A stretch of 47,941 nucleotides of DNA from Planctomycetota bacterium (GTDB lineage: Bacteria > Planctomycetota > Phycisphaerae > Phycisphaerales > SM1A02): positions 1-47,941 of the forward strand of contig QWPW01000026.1 in NCBI GenBank assembly GCA_003671025.1, given 5' to 3'. The notes beneath the pieces were generated by a model. That model saw nothing but the letters and a program-made list of their open reading frames with translations. It was not told where the DNA came from and ran no database searches. Position numbers and translations under genes: made by a program. Positions 10,545-20,413 of the stretch are shown one piece after another (the stretch's first letter is position 1; the number at the start of each line of letters is the position of its first letter).

Positions 10545-12239
10545 TTACACACCGACTTTGAATTGACTCACGACTTGCTTGAGGCTGGAGACTTGCGCCG
10601 CCGTCTCTTCGCTTGCGGCCGCGAGTTCTTCGGAGTTGCCAGCGTTTTGCTGCGTCACCTTGTCGAGTTCAGTGACTCCCGAATTGATCTGCCCGATGCC
10701 TTGTGCCTGCTCACGCGACGCGTTGGCGATCTGGCCGAGCAACTCGTTGACCTCGCGCGTTCCCGAGACAATCGTCCGCAGCGAAGTGTCGACATCGCTG
10801 CAAATTGCCACGGCCCGATTGGCGCGCGTGGTGGATTCCTCGATCATCGCGGCAGTTTCTCGCGCCGCTTGCGCCGAACGCTGCGCGAGATTGCGCACTT
10901 CTTCCGCAACGACTGCGAAGCCCTTGCCCGCTTCACCTGCGCGCGCCGCTTCGACCGCGGCGTTGAGCGCGAGCAGATTGGTCTGGAACGCGATCTCATC
11001 AATGACCTTGAGCACCTTGGCGATCGAATCGCTCGATTGCTTGATGCCGCCCATCGCTTCGCTCATCTTGACCATCTGCTCTTGGCACGTGTTCGCTCGA
11101 GTGCGTGCATCGTCGGAACGCGTGACCGCAGTCGTCGCGTTCGTCGCGTTACGCTCTGTCATCGTGCTCATCTCTTCGAGGCTCGCACTGATCTCTTCGA
11201 GACTCGCAGCTTGCTGACTCGCGCCACTTGCAACTGCTTGACTTGTCGATGAAACTTGCGATGAGCCTGCGTCGATCTGCGCGGCGCCTTGCCGTATTTC
11301 TCCGAGCATTCCTTCGAGCTTGGCGACAAATGTGTTGAACCACAGCGCCATAGTTCCCAATTCATCGGTCGATGATTGATCGAGACGTTTGGTGAGATCA
11401 CCTTCGCCCTCGGCGATGTCGCGCACACGATCGATCATCGCCTTCATTGGGCGACCGAAGGTGAGCTTGAGCAACATCGCGAATCCGAGTCCTCCAAGCA
11501 CAAGCACTGGGCCGGTCCATGCCAGTCCGTTGGTGATGAATCCAGCGACTTGCGCGTCAACTTTCGTCAACGGAATGAGCACGCCGTATGCGCCATGGGT
11601 ACCGCCGACTTTCCAACCTTCCATAGCGAAACCAAGCGGATCCTTGCCATCCTTGTCGGGATCGAATTCGCCGCCGGGGTCACCGTGGCAGGTCATGCAG
11701 CTTTGGTCGAGTTTGATCGCGCGCATGTAGTGCAGCGTGTTGGTCTCGGGATTGAGTTCGTAGGCTGCATCGGATCCACCAGCCGCAACTTGTGCCTCGA
11801 GTTTCTTGAGCAACGCTTCGCGGAACGAGCCTGCTTCGGGCTCGTTCTTCTTGTTGCGCGCGTTGAACGCACTCACACGAAATGTGATGCCTTCTTTCGC
11901 TGCGGCCTTGTCTGCGGTGGTCCATCCGACAACGACGGGGATGGTCTGAAAGTAACGGCTCTTGCTGTAGTCCTGGCCCGCCGCTGTTTGCGCCACCAGC
12001 TCTTTCATCATGTCTTCCGTAGCAAACGATTGCGAGAGGAAGAGTCTGCTCGCATGATTCTTGGCTTCGTCAGCCACGGCCGTGAACGCTGCAGCCTTCT
12101 CCACCATCGCCTGCTCTGCGCTGTCTTTGAAGCGCGAGACGAAGACGACGTAGTTGATTCCAACGGCCACCAACGTGAGCAGCAATGCCAACGCCACGAT
12201 TCGCCCCGAAAGAGAGCGGTTCTTGATCCATGTAAACAT
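10545..12239 (-). CDS. Methyl-accepting chemotaxis protein with a c-type heme sensor domain
   Basis: This 564-aa membrane receptor has an N-terminal transmembrane helix (about 14-34) and a periplasmic DUF3365/Tll0287-type sensor domain containing the heme c motif CMTCH (residues 181-185). A second transmembrane helix (about 235-258), a HAMP region and a complete MCP signalling hairpin follow; the tip includes [20 protein letters not shown] near 437-456. Covalent heme in the periplasm suggests sensing of redox state, oxygen or NO/CO. GGAGG 4 nt before ATG 12239 supports the start. It has a good Shine-Dalgarno site, unlike many neighbours. No che genes are nearby. Confidence 0.93.
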   Translation of the reverse strand: MFTWIKNRSLSGRIVALALLLTLVAVGINYVVFVSRFKDSAEQAMVEKAAAFTAVADEAKNHASRLFLSQSFATEDMMKELVAQTAAGQDYSKSRYFQTIPVVVGWTTADKAAAKEGITFRVSAFNARNKKNEPEAGSFREALLKKLEAQVAAGGSDAAYELNPETNTLHYMRAIKLDQSCMTCHGDPGGEFDPDKDGKDPLGFAMEGWKVGGTHGAYGVLIPLTKVDAQVAGFITNGLAWTGPVLVLGGLGFAMLLKLTFGRPMKAMIDRVRDIAEGEGDLTKRLDQSSTDELGTMALWFNTFVAKLEGMLGEIRQGAAQIDAGSSQVSSTSQAVASGASQQAASLEEISASLEEMSTMTERNATNATTAVTRSDDARTRANTCQEQMVKMSEAMGGIKQSSDSIAKVLKVIDEIAFQTNLLALNAAVEAARAGEAGKGFAVVAEEVRNLAQRSAQAARETAAMIEESTTRANRAVAICSDVDTSLRTIVSGTREVNELLGQIANASREQAQGIGQINSGVTELDKVTQQNAGNSEELAAASEETAAQVSSLKQVVSQFKVGV

Positions 12240-12404
12240 TCGATCCTCCAGAGGTCCTCGTCAGACCGCGATGAATTGGTCAAGGCACTCGGCGACCACA
12301 ACCGTGACGCAGCGCTACGTAGCGCCGCAGATACGACATCGGGCGAAGAGTGCGTTCGCTTCACGATTGGAGGGTGAAGCGGGATTCAACCTACCGAGAT
12401 TGCG

Positions 12405-13091
12405 TCAAATCAAATTAGGATTTGATTCAGCCATCCGTCGCGTGAACGTCGCGAAATCCGCATGAATCACGGGGTTTCCACGCACGAGATCGCGATCTCG
12501 ATCCACCACCATGCGCGATGGGATGCGCGCGATACGCAGATGCACGAACGCCCCATCGAGCGCGAGTTCATCGATGCGACCGTATCGGCTTGCCATTGAT
12601 CCACAATGTGCGTCGCCCAATCCACCGTCCAACAGTGCTTGCGCGAGAACACGCGGCGCGAGCGCGGTGATCACGCGAAAGTGCGCACTCGAATCGAGAT
12701 CGAAGTGACCTTCTGCGGCGCGTCCGTAAACCTCGACCGCGGGAGAACTCGATAGCGGCGCGCTGTGTTGCAGCAGAGTTTGTTCGAGAACCGAGAGCGT
12801 TCGCAGCACTTCATCGATGCATGATTCGATGCGCAATTGCCGCGCCGCTGGACCTGCGTGAGACTCTTCGAGTGCCTGCGCATGCGCGCGCAATTGTGCG
12901 CGTGTTGGTCGACGTGTTCCGCGCGGAGAACGCAACGCGTGCATCGCGGATGTGACCGCGTCGTCAATCGACTGCGCGCGCCCTGCAACCAACGCACGCA
13001 CCGCTGCACGAGCAATCGCTGCTTGCTCACGCGCTGTCTCATCAAGAGTCGACGCATCATCAGACTCGCGCCAGTTGCGCTCACGGTGCAT
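12405..13091 (-). CDS. Hypothetical protein
   Basis: I do not recognise this 228-aa protein. The first 120 residues are Ala/Arg-rich and probably helical; the second half has beta-like segments (FVHLRIARI, RMVVDRDRDLV). No signal peptide or membrane helix is visible. Its ATG (13091) is only 23 bp from the divergent yceH-like ATG, so its promoter must overlap that gene. The stop lies in a small hairpin (TCAAATC/GATTTGA, 12405-12425). Confidence 0.6.
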   Translation of the reverse strand: MHRERNWRESDDASTLDETAREQAAIARAAVRALVAGRAQSIDDAVTSAMHALRSPRGTRRPTRAQLRAHAQALEESHAGPAARQLRIESCIDEVLRTLSVLEQTLLQHSAPLSSSPAVEVYGRAAEGHFDLDSSAHFRVITALAPRVLAQALLDGGLGDAHCGSMASRYGRIDELALDGAFVHLRIARIPSRMVVDRDRDLVRGNPVIHADFATFTRRMAESNPNLI

Positions 13092-13102
13092 GGCACGAAG
13101 TG

Positions 13103-13108
13103 TACCCT
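13103..13108 (+). promoter_or_regulatory. -10-like TACCCT, 6 nt before ATG (leaderless start)
   Basis: TACCCT is followed by six bases and ATG 13115. No Shine-Dalgarno site fits between. Confidence 0.4.
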
Positions 13109-13114
13109 GCAGTC

Positions 13115-13840
13115 ATGGCAAATCTGCTTCCCGATGAATGTCGCGTGTTGGGCACGCTGATCGAAAAAGCGCTCACGACACCGGGGCAATATCCGCTCTC
13201 GCTCAACTCGTTGGTCACGGGTGTGAATCAAAAATCCAATCGCGATCCTGTGGTGGAGATCGATGAAGAACGTGCGCTGCGTGCCATCGATGGACTGCGC
13301 GCCAAGGGTCTTGCGCGTGATGTCACCTTCACAGGATCGCGCGTCGAAAAGTACCGGCACACTGCGGGCGAATCACTTGAGCTCCGTCCACCCGCGCTGG
13401 CAATTCTTGCGGAATTACTGCTGCGCGGGCCACAAACTATCGGCGAGTTGCGCGGACGAGCGAGCCGCATGCATCCACTTGATTCGCTCGAAGTCGTCGA
13501 AGCCGTGCTCGCAACACTGGCCGATGGTGAACACGCGATGGTGCGCGAGATTGGGCCGCTGAGCGGAAGCCGCGCGATGCGGTGGATGCAGCTGCTCTGC
13601 GAATCACTGCATCCACAAGTGTCGCACGCAGCGATGGTGACTCGCGCAACCTCAACCAGCACGATGCAGCCATCGCACGCTGCGCCACACCGCGGCGATG
13701 CCTCGCACTTCGATCAGCAAGGCGCGGCACAACAATCGCATGACGCCATCGAAGCGCTCAGGCACGAAGTCGCGGCGTTGCGCACGCGTGTTGAACAACT
13801 CGAGTCGACCGTGTCACAACTTCAGAGTTTGCTCACGTAA
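13115..13840 (+). CDS. YceH/DUF480 family protein
   Basis: This 241-aa protein starts with the typical DUF480 opening, LLPDECRVLGTLIEKALTTP, and then PLSLNSLVTGVNQKSNRDPV. The middle contains LRGPQTIGELRGRASRMHP, matching the duplicated winged-helix architecture of E. coli YceH. A linker and a C-terminal heptad-like coiled coil (about 205-240) follow. The family has no established biochemical role. A GTG 15 nt upstream is also open, but ATG 13115 fits the family start and the -10-like box. The gene is monocistronic. Confidence 0.88.
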   Translation: MANLLPDECRVLGTLIEKALTTPGQYPLSLNSLVTGVNQKSNRDPVVEIDEERALRAIDGLRAKGLARDVTFTGSRVEKYRHTAGESLELRPPALAILAELLLRGPQTIGELRGRASRMHPLDSLEVVEAVLATLADGEHAMVREIGPLSGSRAMRWMQLLCESLHPQVSHAAMVTRATSTSTMQPSHAAPHRGDASHFDQQGAAQQSHDAIEALRHEVAALRTRVEQLESTVSQLQSLLT

Positions 13841-13886
13841 CTTCACGCGCGTTGCACGAGGTCGAGGCGATGGCGAATCAGCGCAG

Positions 13887-15281
13887 TTAGCGCAATCCGT
13901 ATCCCGCCATGGTCGAAGGCGCTTCGCCGTCGATCTTCTCGCGCATCGCGAGATAGCTGCGCGTCGCAAGATCACATGCGAGGCCGAACATGTAGGCCGC
14001 GCCCACTGCTGCGAAGATGCCGCTCCAGAAACTCACCAGCAGCGCGACCAATCGGTCTGGTCCGACTAATGCTGCGATCTCCGCTGCGTCGCCACCGGCC
14101 AGTACGCGACCAGCGGTTCCGCCCAATGCCGACATCACGCCGTCGACACCACCGCTGGCGATGAGCAACACTCCTTGCACAACGCAGCCGCCGATGACCA
14201 ACACCATCACGGCAAACGCAAGTGTCGCGAGCCAGAGCAACGGCCGCGCGAGAACTAATGCCGCAGCGCGCGTGATCGCTTCACCCGCGTCGCAACTTTC
14301 GACGGCCACCGCCGCAGGCATCAAAGGGAATCCGAGAACGGTGACCAACGCGAGGATCGCCGCCAACAGCGCAATCAACAGCGGAATCACGAAGAGCAAC
14401 GCGCTGAGAACGTTGGCGACAGGCACGCGCAGCAGCAGCGTAAAGACGACAACGACAAGCGACATCGCGCCGATTACTAGCACGGGGAAAACCGGAAGCG
14501 CCGCGAGGTTCAACGCGCGGGCGCGCGCGAAGCCCGAGCCTTCGAGCATCGAGAGCCGCGCATCACGACCTGCGTGCACTGCAGCCATGCGACACACTCC
14601 GCCCGCGATGACGCTGATCGCCGCAAGCAGCGCGATGAGCGCCAGCGGAAAAACGATGGGCGCCTCACGAATGGCGCCCGCGGGCAGCGTGAAGATTGCG
14701 CTGAGGATTCCACCGAGAAACATTTCGGGATCGAGGCGAAACAGTCCAGTCACGGTCTGCCGCGAGGCTGCGCGTTGCCCGTCGAGAAACACCGTGGCCA
14801 CGCCGCGCGGCGATGCATCGAGAATCGAACGCATCGCGTCGCTTGCGGTTCGTCGAATGCGTTTCTCGGCGATCTCATCGAGGCCGCCCGCAGACGCGTG
14901 CCCCTCAGCGAGGCGCGCGGCTGTTGCCTCGCGCACCGCGCTTTGCATTTGAGCGAGTGAGAGTTCGCGCGCGGGCTCGAGTGCATCGTCGTCGGCCTGA
15001 TCAGCGGACTCGCGTTCGACGAGTTGCGCTGATGCGACTGTTCCTGCGGAACCACGGGCGCGATTTCGTTGAAACTCGAGTTCGCGGTCCGTCATCGCGC
15101 CGGCCGCAAAGCCGCGCGCGCTGTAAAACTTTCCCGCAGCGAGGTCGACGATTGGCGCCATCGCCGTGACGAGAAACACCGCGAGCAAGCACAACGGCAG
15201 TCGCGCGGGTTGCATGGCGCTGGTGACGGCCGAGAACAACGAGACGAGGCGCGCGGCAGCGCCTTGCGTGGCTGGAAGCAT
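13887..15281 (-). CDS. Multi-pass integral membrane protein, unknown function
   Basis: This protein is about 464 aa. One transmembrane helix lies near the N-terminus, then a roughly 150-residue soluble charged domain, then about six hydrophobic segments packed in groups. Its architecture resembles large planctomycete membrane proteins of unknown role; no transporter signature is evident. The start is uncertain: ATG 15281 is used, but ATG 15323 and a longer frame to 15380 are open, and none has a clear ribosome binding site. The gene converges on the yceH-like gene 46 bp away, and no strong terminator is seen between them. Confidence 0.75.
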   Translation of the reverse strand: MLPATQGAAARLVSLFSAVTSAMQPARLPLCLLAVFLVTAMAPIVDLAAGKFYSARGFAAGAMTDRELEFQRNRARGSAGTVASAQLVERESADQADDDALEPARELSLAQMQSAVREATAARLAEGHASAGGLDEIAEKRIRRTASDAMRSILDASPRGVATVFLDGQRAASRQTVTGLFRLDPEMFLGGILSAIFTLPAGAIREAPIVFPLALIALLAAISVIAGGVCRMAAVHAGRDARLSMLEGSGFARARALNLAALPVFPVLVIGAMSLVVVVFTLLLRVPVANVLSALLFVIPLLIALLAAILALVTVLGFPLMPAAVAVESCDAGEAITRAAALVLARPLLWLATLAFAVMVLVIGGCVVQGVLLIASGGVDGVMSALGGTAGRVLAGGDAAEIAALVGPDRLVALLVSFWSGIFAAVGAAYMFGLACDLATRSYLAMREKIDGEAPSTMAGYGLR

Positions 15282-15501
15282 GCGCGGGATAGTAAGGAAA
15301 GGGCGAGATGCATGCGCGTCCATGGCTCGCGGCGGTCCGAGGTCGAGAGTCTTTCGAGAGTGCCCGATCACTCGTGGCACGCGTGCTCCTGCGACGAGCG
15401 ATGCGCACCGAGCGCGGCTGCGCTCACCCTAACGCGATAGATCAGTTGGCCTTTGCGCCGATGATTTGCCTTGTTTCATTTGGAAGCTCGCGAGTCGGTG
15501 C

Positions 15502-15507
15502 TACGCT
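15502..15507 (+). promoter_or_regulatory. -10-like TACGCT, 6 nt before GTG (leaderless start)
   Basis: TACGCT is followed by CAGTTC and then GTG 15514, with TTTGGA 17 nt upstream as a weak -35. Confidence 0.35.
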
Positions 15508-15513
15508 CAGTTC

Positions 15514-15843
15514 GTGCTCTTGCGCCACTCCGATCGATCGAGACTGCATCGACGCCAATGCGTTGCGTGTGGTTACAACGGCGGACTCGTCGAGCGACTC
15601 GATCAGCCGAACTGCCCCAAGTGCGATTGCGATTTTTCCGTTCGCCCTCCGCGCAGCTACGCGCAGATGGAGGGACTCGAAGAGAGCGACTTCGTCAACG
15701 CACGGAAGCAGCGCGCGATGCGCGAAACAAGCATGCCGCGTGAACGGAGTCTCCTCGCGCGTTGGATCCTCTTCGTATTCGTGGTCACGACGCTTGCGGC
15801 CACGATCGCGATGCTTGGCATCGCTGCGCTTCAGACGCGCTAG
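15514..15843 (+). CDS. Small zinc-ribbon membrane protein
   Basis: This 109-aa protein has an N-terminal Cys4 zinc ribbon, CVACGYN...CPKCDC (about residues 16-38), then a charged middle and a C-terminal transmembrane helix (about 85-105). Ribbon-plus-helix proteins of this kind are a recurrent planctomycete type of unknown role. GTG 15514 is preferred because it lies 6 nt after a -10-like box. A TTG at 15466 is also in frame but would add 16 residues unlike the ribbon start. Confidence 0.7.
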   Translation: MLLRHSDRSRLHRRQCVACGYNGGLVERLDQPNCPKCDCDFSVRPPRSYAQMEGLEESDFVNARKQRAMRETSMPRERSLLARWILFVFVVTTLAATIAMLGIAALQTR

Positions 15844-16019
15844 CCGCTGCAACTGTTGACAACGCGCATCGACCCCATCGCGAGATCGATGATGACTGAC
15901 GTGACCTTAGCGCGCACTGTTTTGCAGCAACGATCATCACGCGTGATGACAGATGTTCGCAGGTGACGCGCCGTCCGCGCGCGCCAGTCGCCCTCGAGTC
16001 GATGAAGCGTGCGACTCCG

Positions 16020-16025
16020 TACACT
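16020..16025 (+). promoter_or_regulatory. -10-like TACACT, 7 nt before ATG (leaderless start)
   Basis: TACACT, then TCGCGCC, then ATG 16033. No Shine-Dalgarno site is present. Confidence 0.4.
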
Positions 16026-16032
16026 TCGCGCC

Positions 16033-17478
16033 ATGAGCATCGTCAACTCCACGACCACGCGCATTCCCTCCGTCGAAATGTTGCTGCAAGAAGTCGAGCG
16101 CGGCTTCGACGCGTCAACCACGCGATTGTGCGATTTCCTGCGGATTCCTAGCATTAGCACCGATCCCGCGTATGACCAAGACACGCGTCGCGCGGCGGAA
16201 TGGTTGGTGCAAGAGTTGCGTGGGCTTGGCTATGACGCGGAGGCTTGCAAGACCATCGGCCATCCGATGGTGGTCGCGCATCATCCCGGAGTCGGTGATG
16301 ACGCCGCGAAGCGTCCGAGGATTCTCTACTACGGACACTACGACGTGCAGCCCGTCGATCCAGTCGAGCTGTGGACCAGTCCGCCGTTTGAACCTGCGAT
16401 CATCGACGGCCCTCGCGGCAAGCGCGTGGTCGCGCGCGGAGCCGTCGATGACAAGGGGCAAGTGATGGGAATTGTCGAAGCGTTGCGCGCATGGCATGCA
16501 CTCGCGGGTGGACCGCCCTGCCCCGTGACTCTCATGATTGAAGGCGAAGAAGAGTCAGGCAGTCGCAGCCTCGAGCCGTTCTTGCATGAAGCGAAAGCGC
16601 GACTCGCTGCCGACGTGTGCGTGGTTTCGGACACGGGCATGTGGGACATCAACACGCCCGCGATCACCACGCGTCTGCGCGGACTGGTCTACTCCGAAGT
16701 CACTGTGCATGGACCAACGCGCGATTTACACAGCGGAATGTACGGTGGCGCAGTCCCCAATCCCATCAACGTGCTCACGCGCATTCTTGCGGATCTGCAC
16801 GATGATCAGCGACGCGTGACGCTGCCTGGGTTTTATGACGGCGTGGGCGAACCGCCTGCGAGCACCAAGGCGCAGTGGGAATCGCTCGGCTTTAGCGATG
16901 CGGAATTCCTCGGTGACATCGGACTTGCCGCGTGTGTTGAGCACGGATTCGGCGAAGCGGGACGAAGCAATCTCGAACGTACTTGGTCGCGCCCCACTTG
17001 CGATGTCAACGGCATCTTCGGCGGCTACACGGGCAAAGGTGCGAAGACGGTCATCGCCGCGCACGCCACCGCGAAAGTGAGTTTTCGCCTTGTTTCCAAG
17101 CAGGATCCGGAGAAAGTCGCGGCGGCGTTTGAAGCGTTCGTGCTCGCGCGCCTGCCTGCGGGTTGTCGCGCAGAGTTCGAGCGACACGGAATCAACCCCG
17201 CGATTGAAGTGAGCGAGACCTCACGTTTCCTCGGCGCTGCGGACCGCGGTTTGCGCCGCGTGTTTGGCAAGGCACCGCTGCTCATCGGAACCGGGGGCAG
17301 CATCCCTGCGGTCGGTGCCATCGGACGAATTCTGGGAATGGACGCGTTACTGGTGGGCTTTGGTCTTGACGACGATTGTGTGCACTCACCCAACGAGAAG
17401 TTCGAGCTTGAGTGCTATCGCAATGCGATCCGCAGTCATGCCGTGATGTTGTGCGAGTTCGCCGCGCTCACGCGTTGA
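16033..17478 (+). CDS. M20 family metallopeptidase (dipeptidase)
   Basis: This 481-aa M20 peptidase carries the family's metal and catalytic motifs in order: GHYDVQPV (first zinc His and catalytic Asp), RGAVDDKGQ (bridging Asp) and EGEEESGS (catalytic Glu and metal Glu). DTGMWD and the C-terminal GFGLDDDCVHSPNE (metal His) follow. The lid-domain signature GPTRDLHSGMYGG is intact. M20 enzymes of this branch are cytosolic dipeptidases or succinyl-diaminopimelate-type deacylases; the substrate is not readable here. There is no signal peptide. An upstream in-frame ATG (16009) is rejected because ATG 16033 sits behind TACACT at leaderless spacing. Confidence 0.93.
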   Translation: MSIVNSTTTRIPSVEMLLQEVERGFDASTTRLCDFLRIPSISTDPAYDQDTRRAAEWLVQELRGLGYDAEACKTIGHPMVVAHHPGVGDDAAKRPRILYYGHYDVQPVDPVELWTSPPFEPAIIDGPRGKRVVARGAVDDKGQVMGIVEALRAWHALAGGPPCPVTLMIEGEEESGSRSLEPFLHEAKARLAADVCVVSDTGMWDINTPAITTRLRGLVYSEVTVHGPTRDLHSGMYGGAVPNPINVLTRILADLHDDQRRVTLPGFYDGVGEPPASTKAQWESLGFSDAEFLGDIGLAACVEHGFGEAGRSNLERTWSRPTCDVNGIFGGYTGKGAKTVIAAHATAKVSFRLVSKQDPEKVAAAFEAFVLARLPAGCRAEFERHGINPAIEVSETSRFLGAADRGLRRVFGKAPLLIGTGGSIPAVGAIGRILGMDALLVGFGLDDDCVHSPNEKFELECYRNAIRSHAVMLCEFAALTR

Positions 17479-17564
17479 GTGATGCTTCGATAAGCACAAC
17501 CGACCTGTGACATGCCTCGCGTGCCGTTGCGTTGCTTGCGGGTGGCTTTCTGCTCAAGCGTGGC

Positions 17565-17744
17565 CTAGCGGCGGCGACGCGGCGGCGTGGTAGCAACTTG
17601 ATGCGCGGCGCGCAGTCGGCGCGTCTCGCGAATGAGATCGGCGAAGCGTTGCACGTTGTCGATACGTGCCGCCATGATTCCCAGTGTCAACACCCCAGCA
17701 ACGAACGCTCCGCCGAGAGTCGCGAGGATGACGATGGGTTCCAT
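17565..17744 (-). CDS. Small single-pass membrane protein
   Basis: This 59-aa protein has a hydrophobic helix at residues 3-25 and a basic cytoplasmic tail ending PPRRRR. It converges on the M20 gene and diverges from the large membrane protein gene at 17839. ATG 17744 was chosen because the helix begins directly after it; the upstream frame has no protein-like character. Function unknown. Confidence 0.5.
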   Translation of the reverse strand: MEPIVILATLGGAFVAGVLTLGIMAARIDNVQRFADLIRETRRLRAAHQVATTPPRRRR

Positions 17745-17823
17745 GCGCACGAGATCGGCGCATTCGCTGCGCTGATTCACTCGCACATGCCAAGCATGGG
17801 CAAAGCATGTGCAACTCACGCGG

Positions 17824-17829
17824 TACACT
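17824..17829 (+). promoter_or_regulatory. -10-like TACACT, 9 nt before ATG (leaderless start)
   Basis: TACACT, then TCGCCACTC, then ATG 17839, nearly the same string as before the M20 gene start. Confidence 0.4.
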
Positions 17830-17838
17830 TCGCCACTC

Positions 17839-20409
17839 ATGTCGGTTCCGCTGATCGAAGCATCACTCATCGCGTGCACGTTGGGAATTCTCGGATGTCC
17901 CGTCGGCGCATTCGCCGCGGATATCGAGGTGAAGATCATTCACTTTGGCGCGGGCGATGTCGCGCGTGGTTCGGGGCCGCTCGCGGTGCAAGTCGAGTTT
18001 CGCAGCGCTCTTGATCGCGTGGTCGAACTCGAAGCAGTGTGGGAGTTGCCCAACGCGGATCTCGACATCGCCGAGCACTCGCGCACACTCGTGCTCAACC
18101 CCGGCCAAGCCTCGCGTCGCTGGCTGTACGGCGAACTTCCACCGATGGGCGAGGGTTCGCTGGCGACGGCGGTCTTTGATTTGCGGTTGTACGAACTCGT
18201 CGGCGGCGAGCGCGCGCGCGACCTCGGCACCGCGAAGATTGCGTCGAGCATCGCCGAAAACGCGCCGCGCATTCTGCCTCCTGAGCAAGACGCGATCCTG
18301 GTCATCGGTGCGCGCACTGCGGGCCTCGACATCTTTGCGCAAGCATCGGCGAACGGCGCGATTCCCTCGATGAACACGGTGACCGCGATCGCCAACGCGC
18401 GCGATACCGATTCGCTTCCCGATGCGTGGAACGGCTACGCGATGTTCGATGCAGTCGTGTGGGCCAGCGGCGCGATCCTTCCCAGCAGACTCTCGGAAGA
18501 ATCGACGCGCGCGCTCACGCAATGGACTGAACGCGGCGGGAACTTCATCATCGCGATTCCTGCTGCGGGCGACCCATGGTCCATCGGCTCGACGACGCGC
18601 CACGGCTTCAGTGAGTTGCTTCCATCAACGCCGCCGCGACGCGTCGATGACGTTGAGTTGCGCGACATTCTCCCGCTGCTCTCGTTGAGTGACACGCTGC
18701 GTGATGCATCAGTGAAGACGCGATTGGCGATCTTCGATCCCGCGACACTCGATCGATCGTGGCGGCCGTTCATCGCTTTTCCTGCGGTAAAAGATGCGAT
18801 GGGCGAACCGACCATCACTGCGGACTCCATCGATGGAGCGCTCGTTGGAATTCGACGCGAGCTCGGACTCGGACACATGACCGTGTTGGGCATCGATGTC
18901 GACGAACTCGCCGCACGCGGATTGCAGACGCCAGCGATCCCGCAAGGCGACGTGTTTTGGAATCGCATTCTCGGCCGACGCGCTGATTCTCCTAGCGGTG
19001 CCGAGTACGTGGCACTCGACGAAGCAACCCGTCTCGCAGGATCGGGCGGATACGCTCGCACCATTGGCGATGGTGCGATCGTCGCGTCGGAGATTGGTCT
19101 TGCCGGCGAAGCGGCGATAGGAATTCTCGCGGCGACCGCAGTGTTCGCGCTGTACTGGTTGCTCGCGGGACCGCTTGGATTTGCGTTCTTGAAGATGATG
19201 AAAAAAGAACGCTGGGCGTGGGTGGCCTACGTCGGCGTCGCCGTGATCTTCACGGTCGGCATCTGGCTCATCGGTAATTTGTTCGCAGGATCGGCGGCAC
19301 GCATTCGTCATCTCACAGTGCTCGACATGGTCGCGCGCGCGCCAGGCGAAGCGGACATCACGGTGGTGCAGCGCAAACTTGCGACCGGTTGGCTCTCGCT
19401 GTACGCGCCTGAATATGGCTCGGTCGAGATTGCGCTCGATCCTGCGGCGGATCCATCGCAGCGCAACACTCTCACCTCGTGGCGCGCGGTCGGAAGCGAT
19501 CCGCAGAGCTTTCCCACTCGCGAGCGCTATCGAGTTGCGCTTGATGAACCTGCACGCATTTCGGTACCTGCGCGCGCAACGGCGATTGATTTCGAAGCGC
19601 ATTGGTTGGGCAGTCTCGACGCGCAGTGGGGCGAAATGCCTGCGGCGCAAGAAGCGGTCACCGTCGTCATCGATCGCGAAACCAATCCCGCAACAGTTTC
19701 GATCGCGGGAACGCTCGTGCATCAATTGCCTGCCGCGCTCACGGACGTGTTGATCACGCATATCTGGCCCGTGCGCAATCCGCTGCAGACGATGAACCTC
19801 GATACGCCGCCGACGCGACGTTGGTCGGCGCAACTTCCCAATCGCGGCGTGATGAAGTTCATTCCGCAGTGGAAAGCTGGCGAAACCCTCGATCTCAATG
19901 GAGTGTTTCCGCCCGAGCCTGTGAGCGATCGCCTCGGACTCGAGCGCACGATTGCGACGCGCTACTACGAACCGCTTTACAAAGCGTCGCAGATCAACAC
20001 TGGATTTGGCATCACGGGCGAGGCGCTCAATGTCTCGCGCGCGTTCGAGATGCTTTCGCTGTACAGCATGCTGCAGCCGCCGCCGTACTTGCGCAATCCG
20101 CCTGAGAATCCGGAACTCTTGCGAGTGCCGCGCACCGATGGCCGCGACCTCGATCTCTCCGCGTTCTTCACTCAACCGTGCCTCATCATCATGGGCACGC
20201 TTGATGCGGTGACGCTGCCGTATCCGTTGACGGTGGATGGCGAAGTCGTCGAGTCAAAGGGCCGCGTGATCGTGCGTTGGATCATGCCCTTGCCCGCGAA
20301 CTACGCCACGGTGGTTCCCGAAAAGATTCCCCGCGCGAGCCGTCCCGCTGCTGAACCAACAGCCACGCCTTCCGTGATCGCACCTGCCACCCCTGACACG
20401 CCGAGCTGA
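17839..20409 (+). CDS. Large exported membrane protein paired with an ABC ATPase
   Basis: This 856-aa protein has an N-terminal signal peptide (about 1-27) and then an extracytoplasmic beta-rich domain. A Rossmann-like region around residues 150-380 has the look of class-I glutamine amidotransferase or GldG-type folds. Two transmembrane helices lie near 440-500, followed by a second large extracytoplasmic domain and a Pro/Thr tail. I recognise no named family with certainty. The stop is 4 bp before the ATP-binding protein of an ABC transporter, so the pair is surely co-translated. The simplest reading is an ABC-linked envelope complex; no classical permease is present. The start is placed after a leaderless-type -10. 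Confidence 0.8.
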   Translation: MSVPLIEASLIACTLGILGCPVGAFAADIEVKIIHFGAGDVARGSGPLAVQVEFRSALDRVVELEAVWELPNADLDIAEHSRTLVLNPGQASRRWLYGELPPMGEGSLATAVFDLRLYELVGGERARDLGTAKIASSIAENAPRILPPEQDAILVIGARTAGLDIFAQASANGAIPSMNTVTAIANARDTDSLPDAWNGYAMFDAVVWASGAILPSRLSEESTRALTQWTERGGNFIIAIPAAGDPWSIGSTTRHGFSELLPSTPPRRVDDVELRDILPLLSLSDTLRDASVKTRLAIFDPATLDRSWRPFIAFPAVKDAMGEPTITADSIDGALVGIRRELGLGHMTVLGIDVDELAARGLQTPAIPQGDVFWNRILGRRADSPSGAEYVALDEATRLAGSGGYARTIGDGAIVASEIGLAGEAAIGILAATAVFALYWLLAGPLGFAFLKMMKKERWAWVAYVGVAVIFTVGIWLIGNLFAGSAARIRHLTVLDMVARAPGEADITVVQRKLATGWLSLYAPEYGSVEIALDPAADPSQRNTLTSWRAVGSDPQSFPTRERYRVALDEPARISVPARATAIDFEAHWLGSLDAQWGEMPAAQEAVTVVIDRETNPATVSIAGTLVHQLPAALTDVLITHIWPVRNPLQTMNLDTPPTRRWSAQLPNRGVMKFIPQWKAGETLDLNGVFPPEPVSDRLGLERTIATRYYEPLYKASQINTGFGITGEALNVSRAFEMLSLYSMLQPPPYLRNPPENPELLRVPRTDGRDLDLSAFFTQPCLIIMGTLDAVTLPYPLTVDGEVVESKGRVIVRWIMPLPANYATVVPEKIPRASRPAAEPTATPSVIAPATPDTPS

Positions 20410-20413
20410 CGCT

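Noticed and set aside
14017-14952. 311-aa Ala/Thr/Ser-rich open frame on the plus strand
   Set aside because: It is antisense to the multi-pass membrane protein gene and has no signal, motif or start context.
18709-20175. 488-aa open frame on the minus strand
   Set aside because: It is Arg/His-rich shadow of the 856-aa membrane protein gene, produced by high GC.
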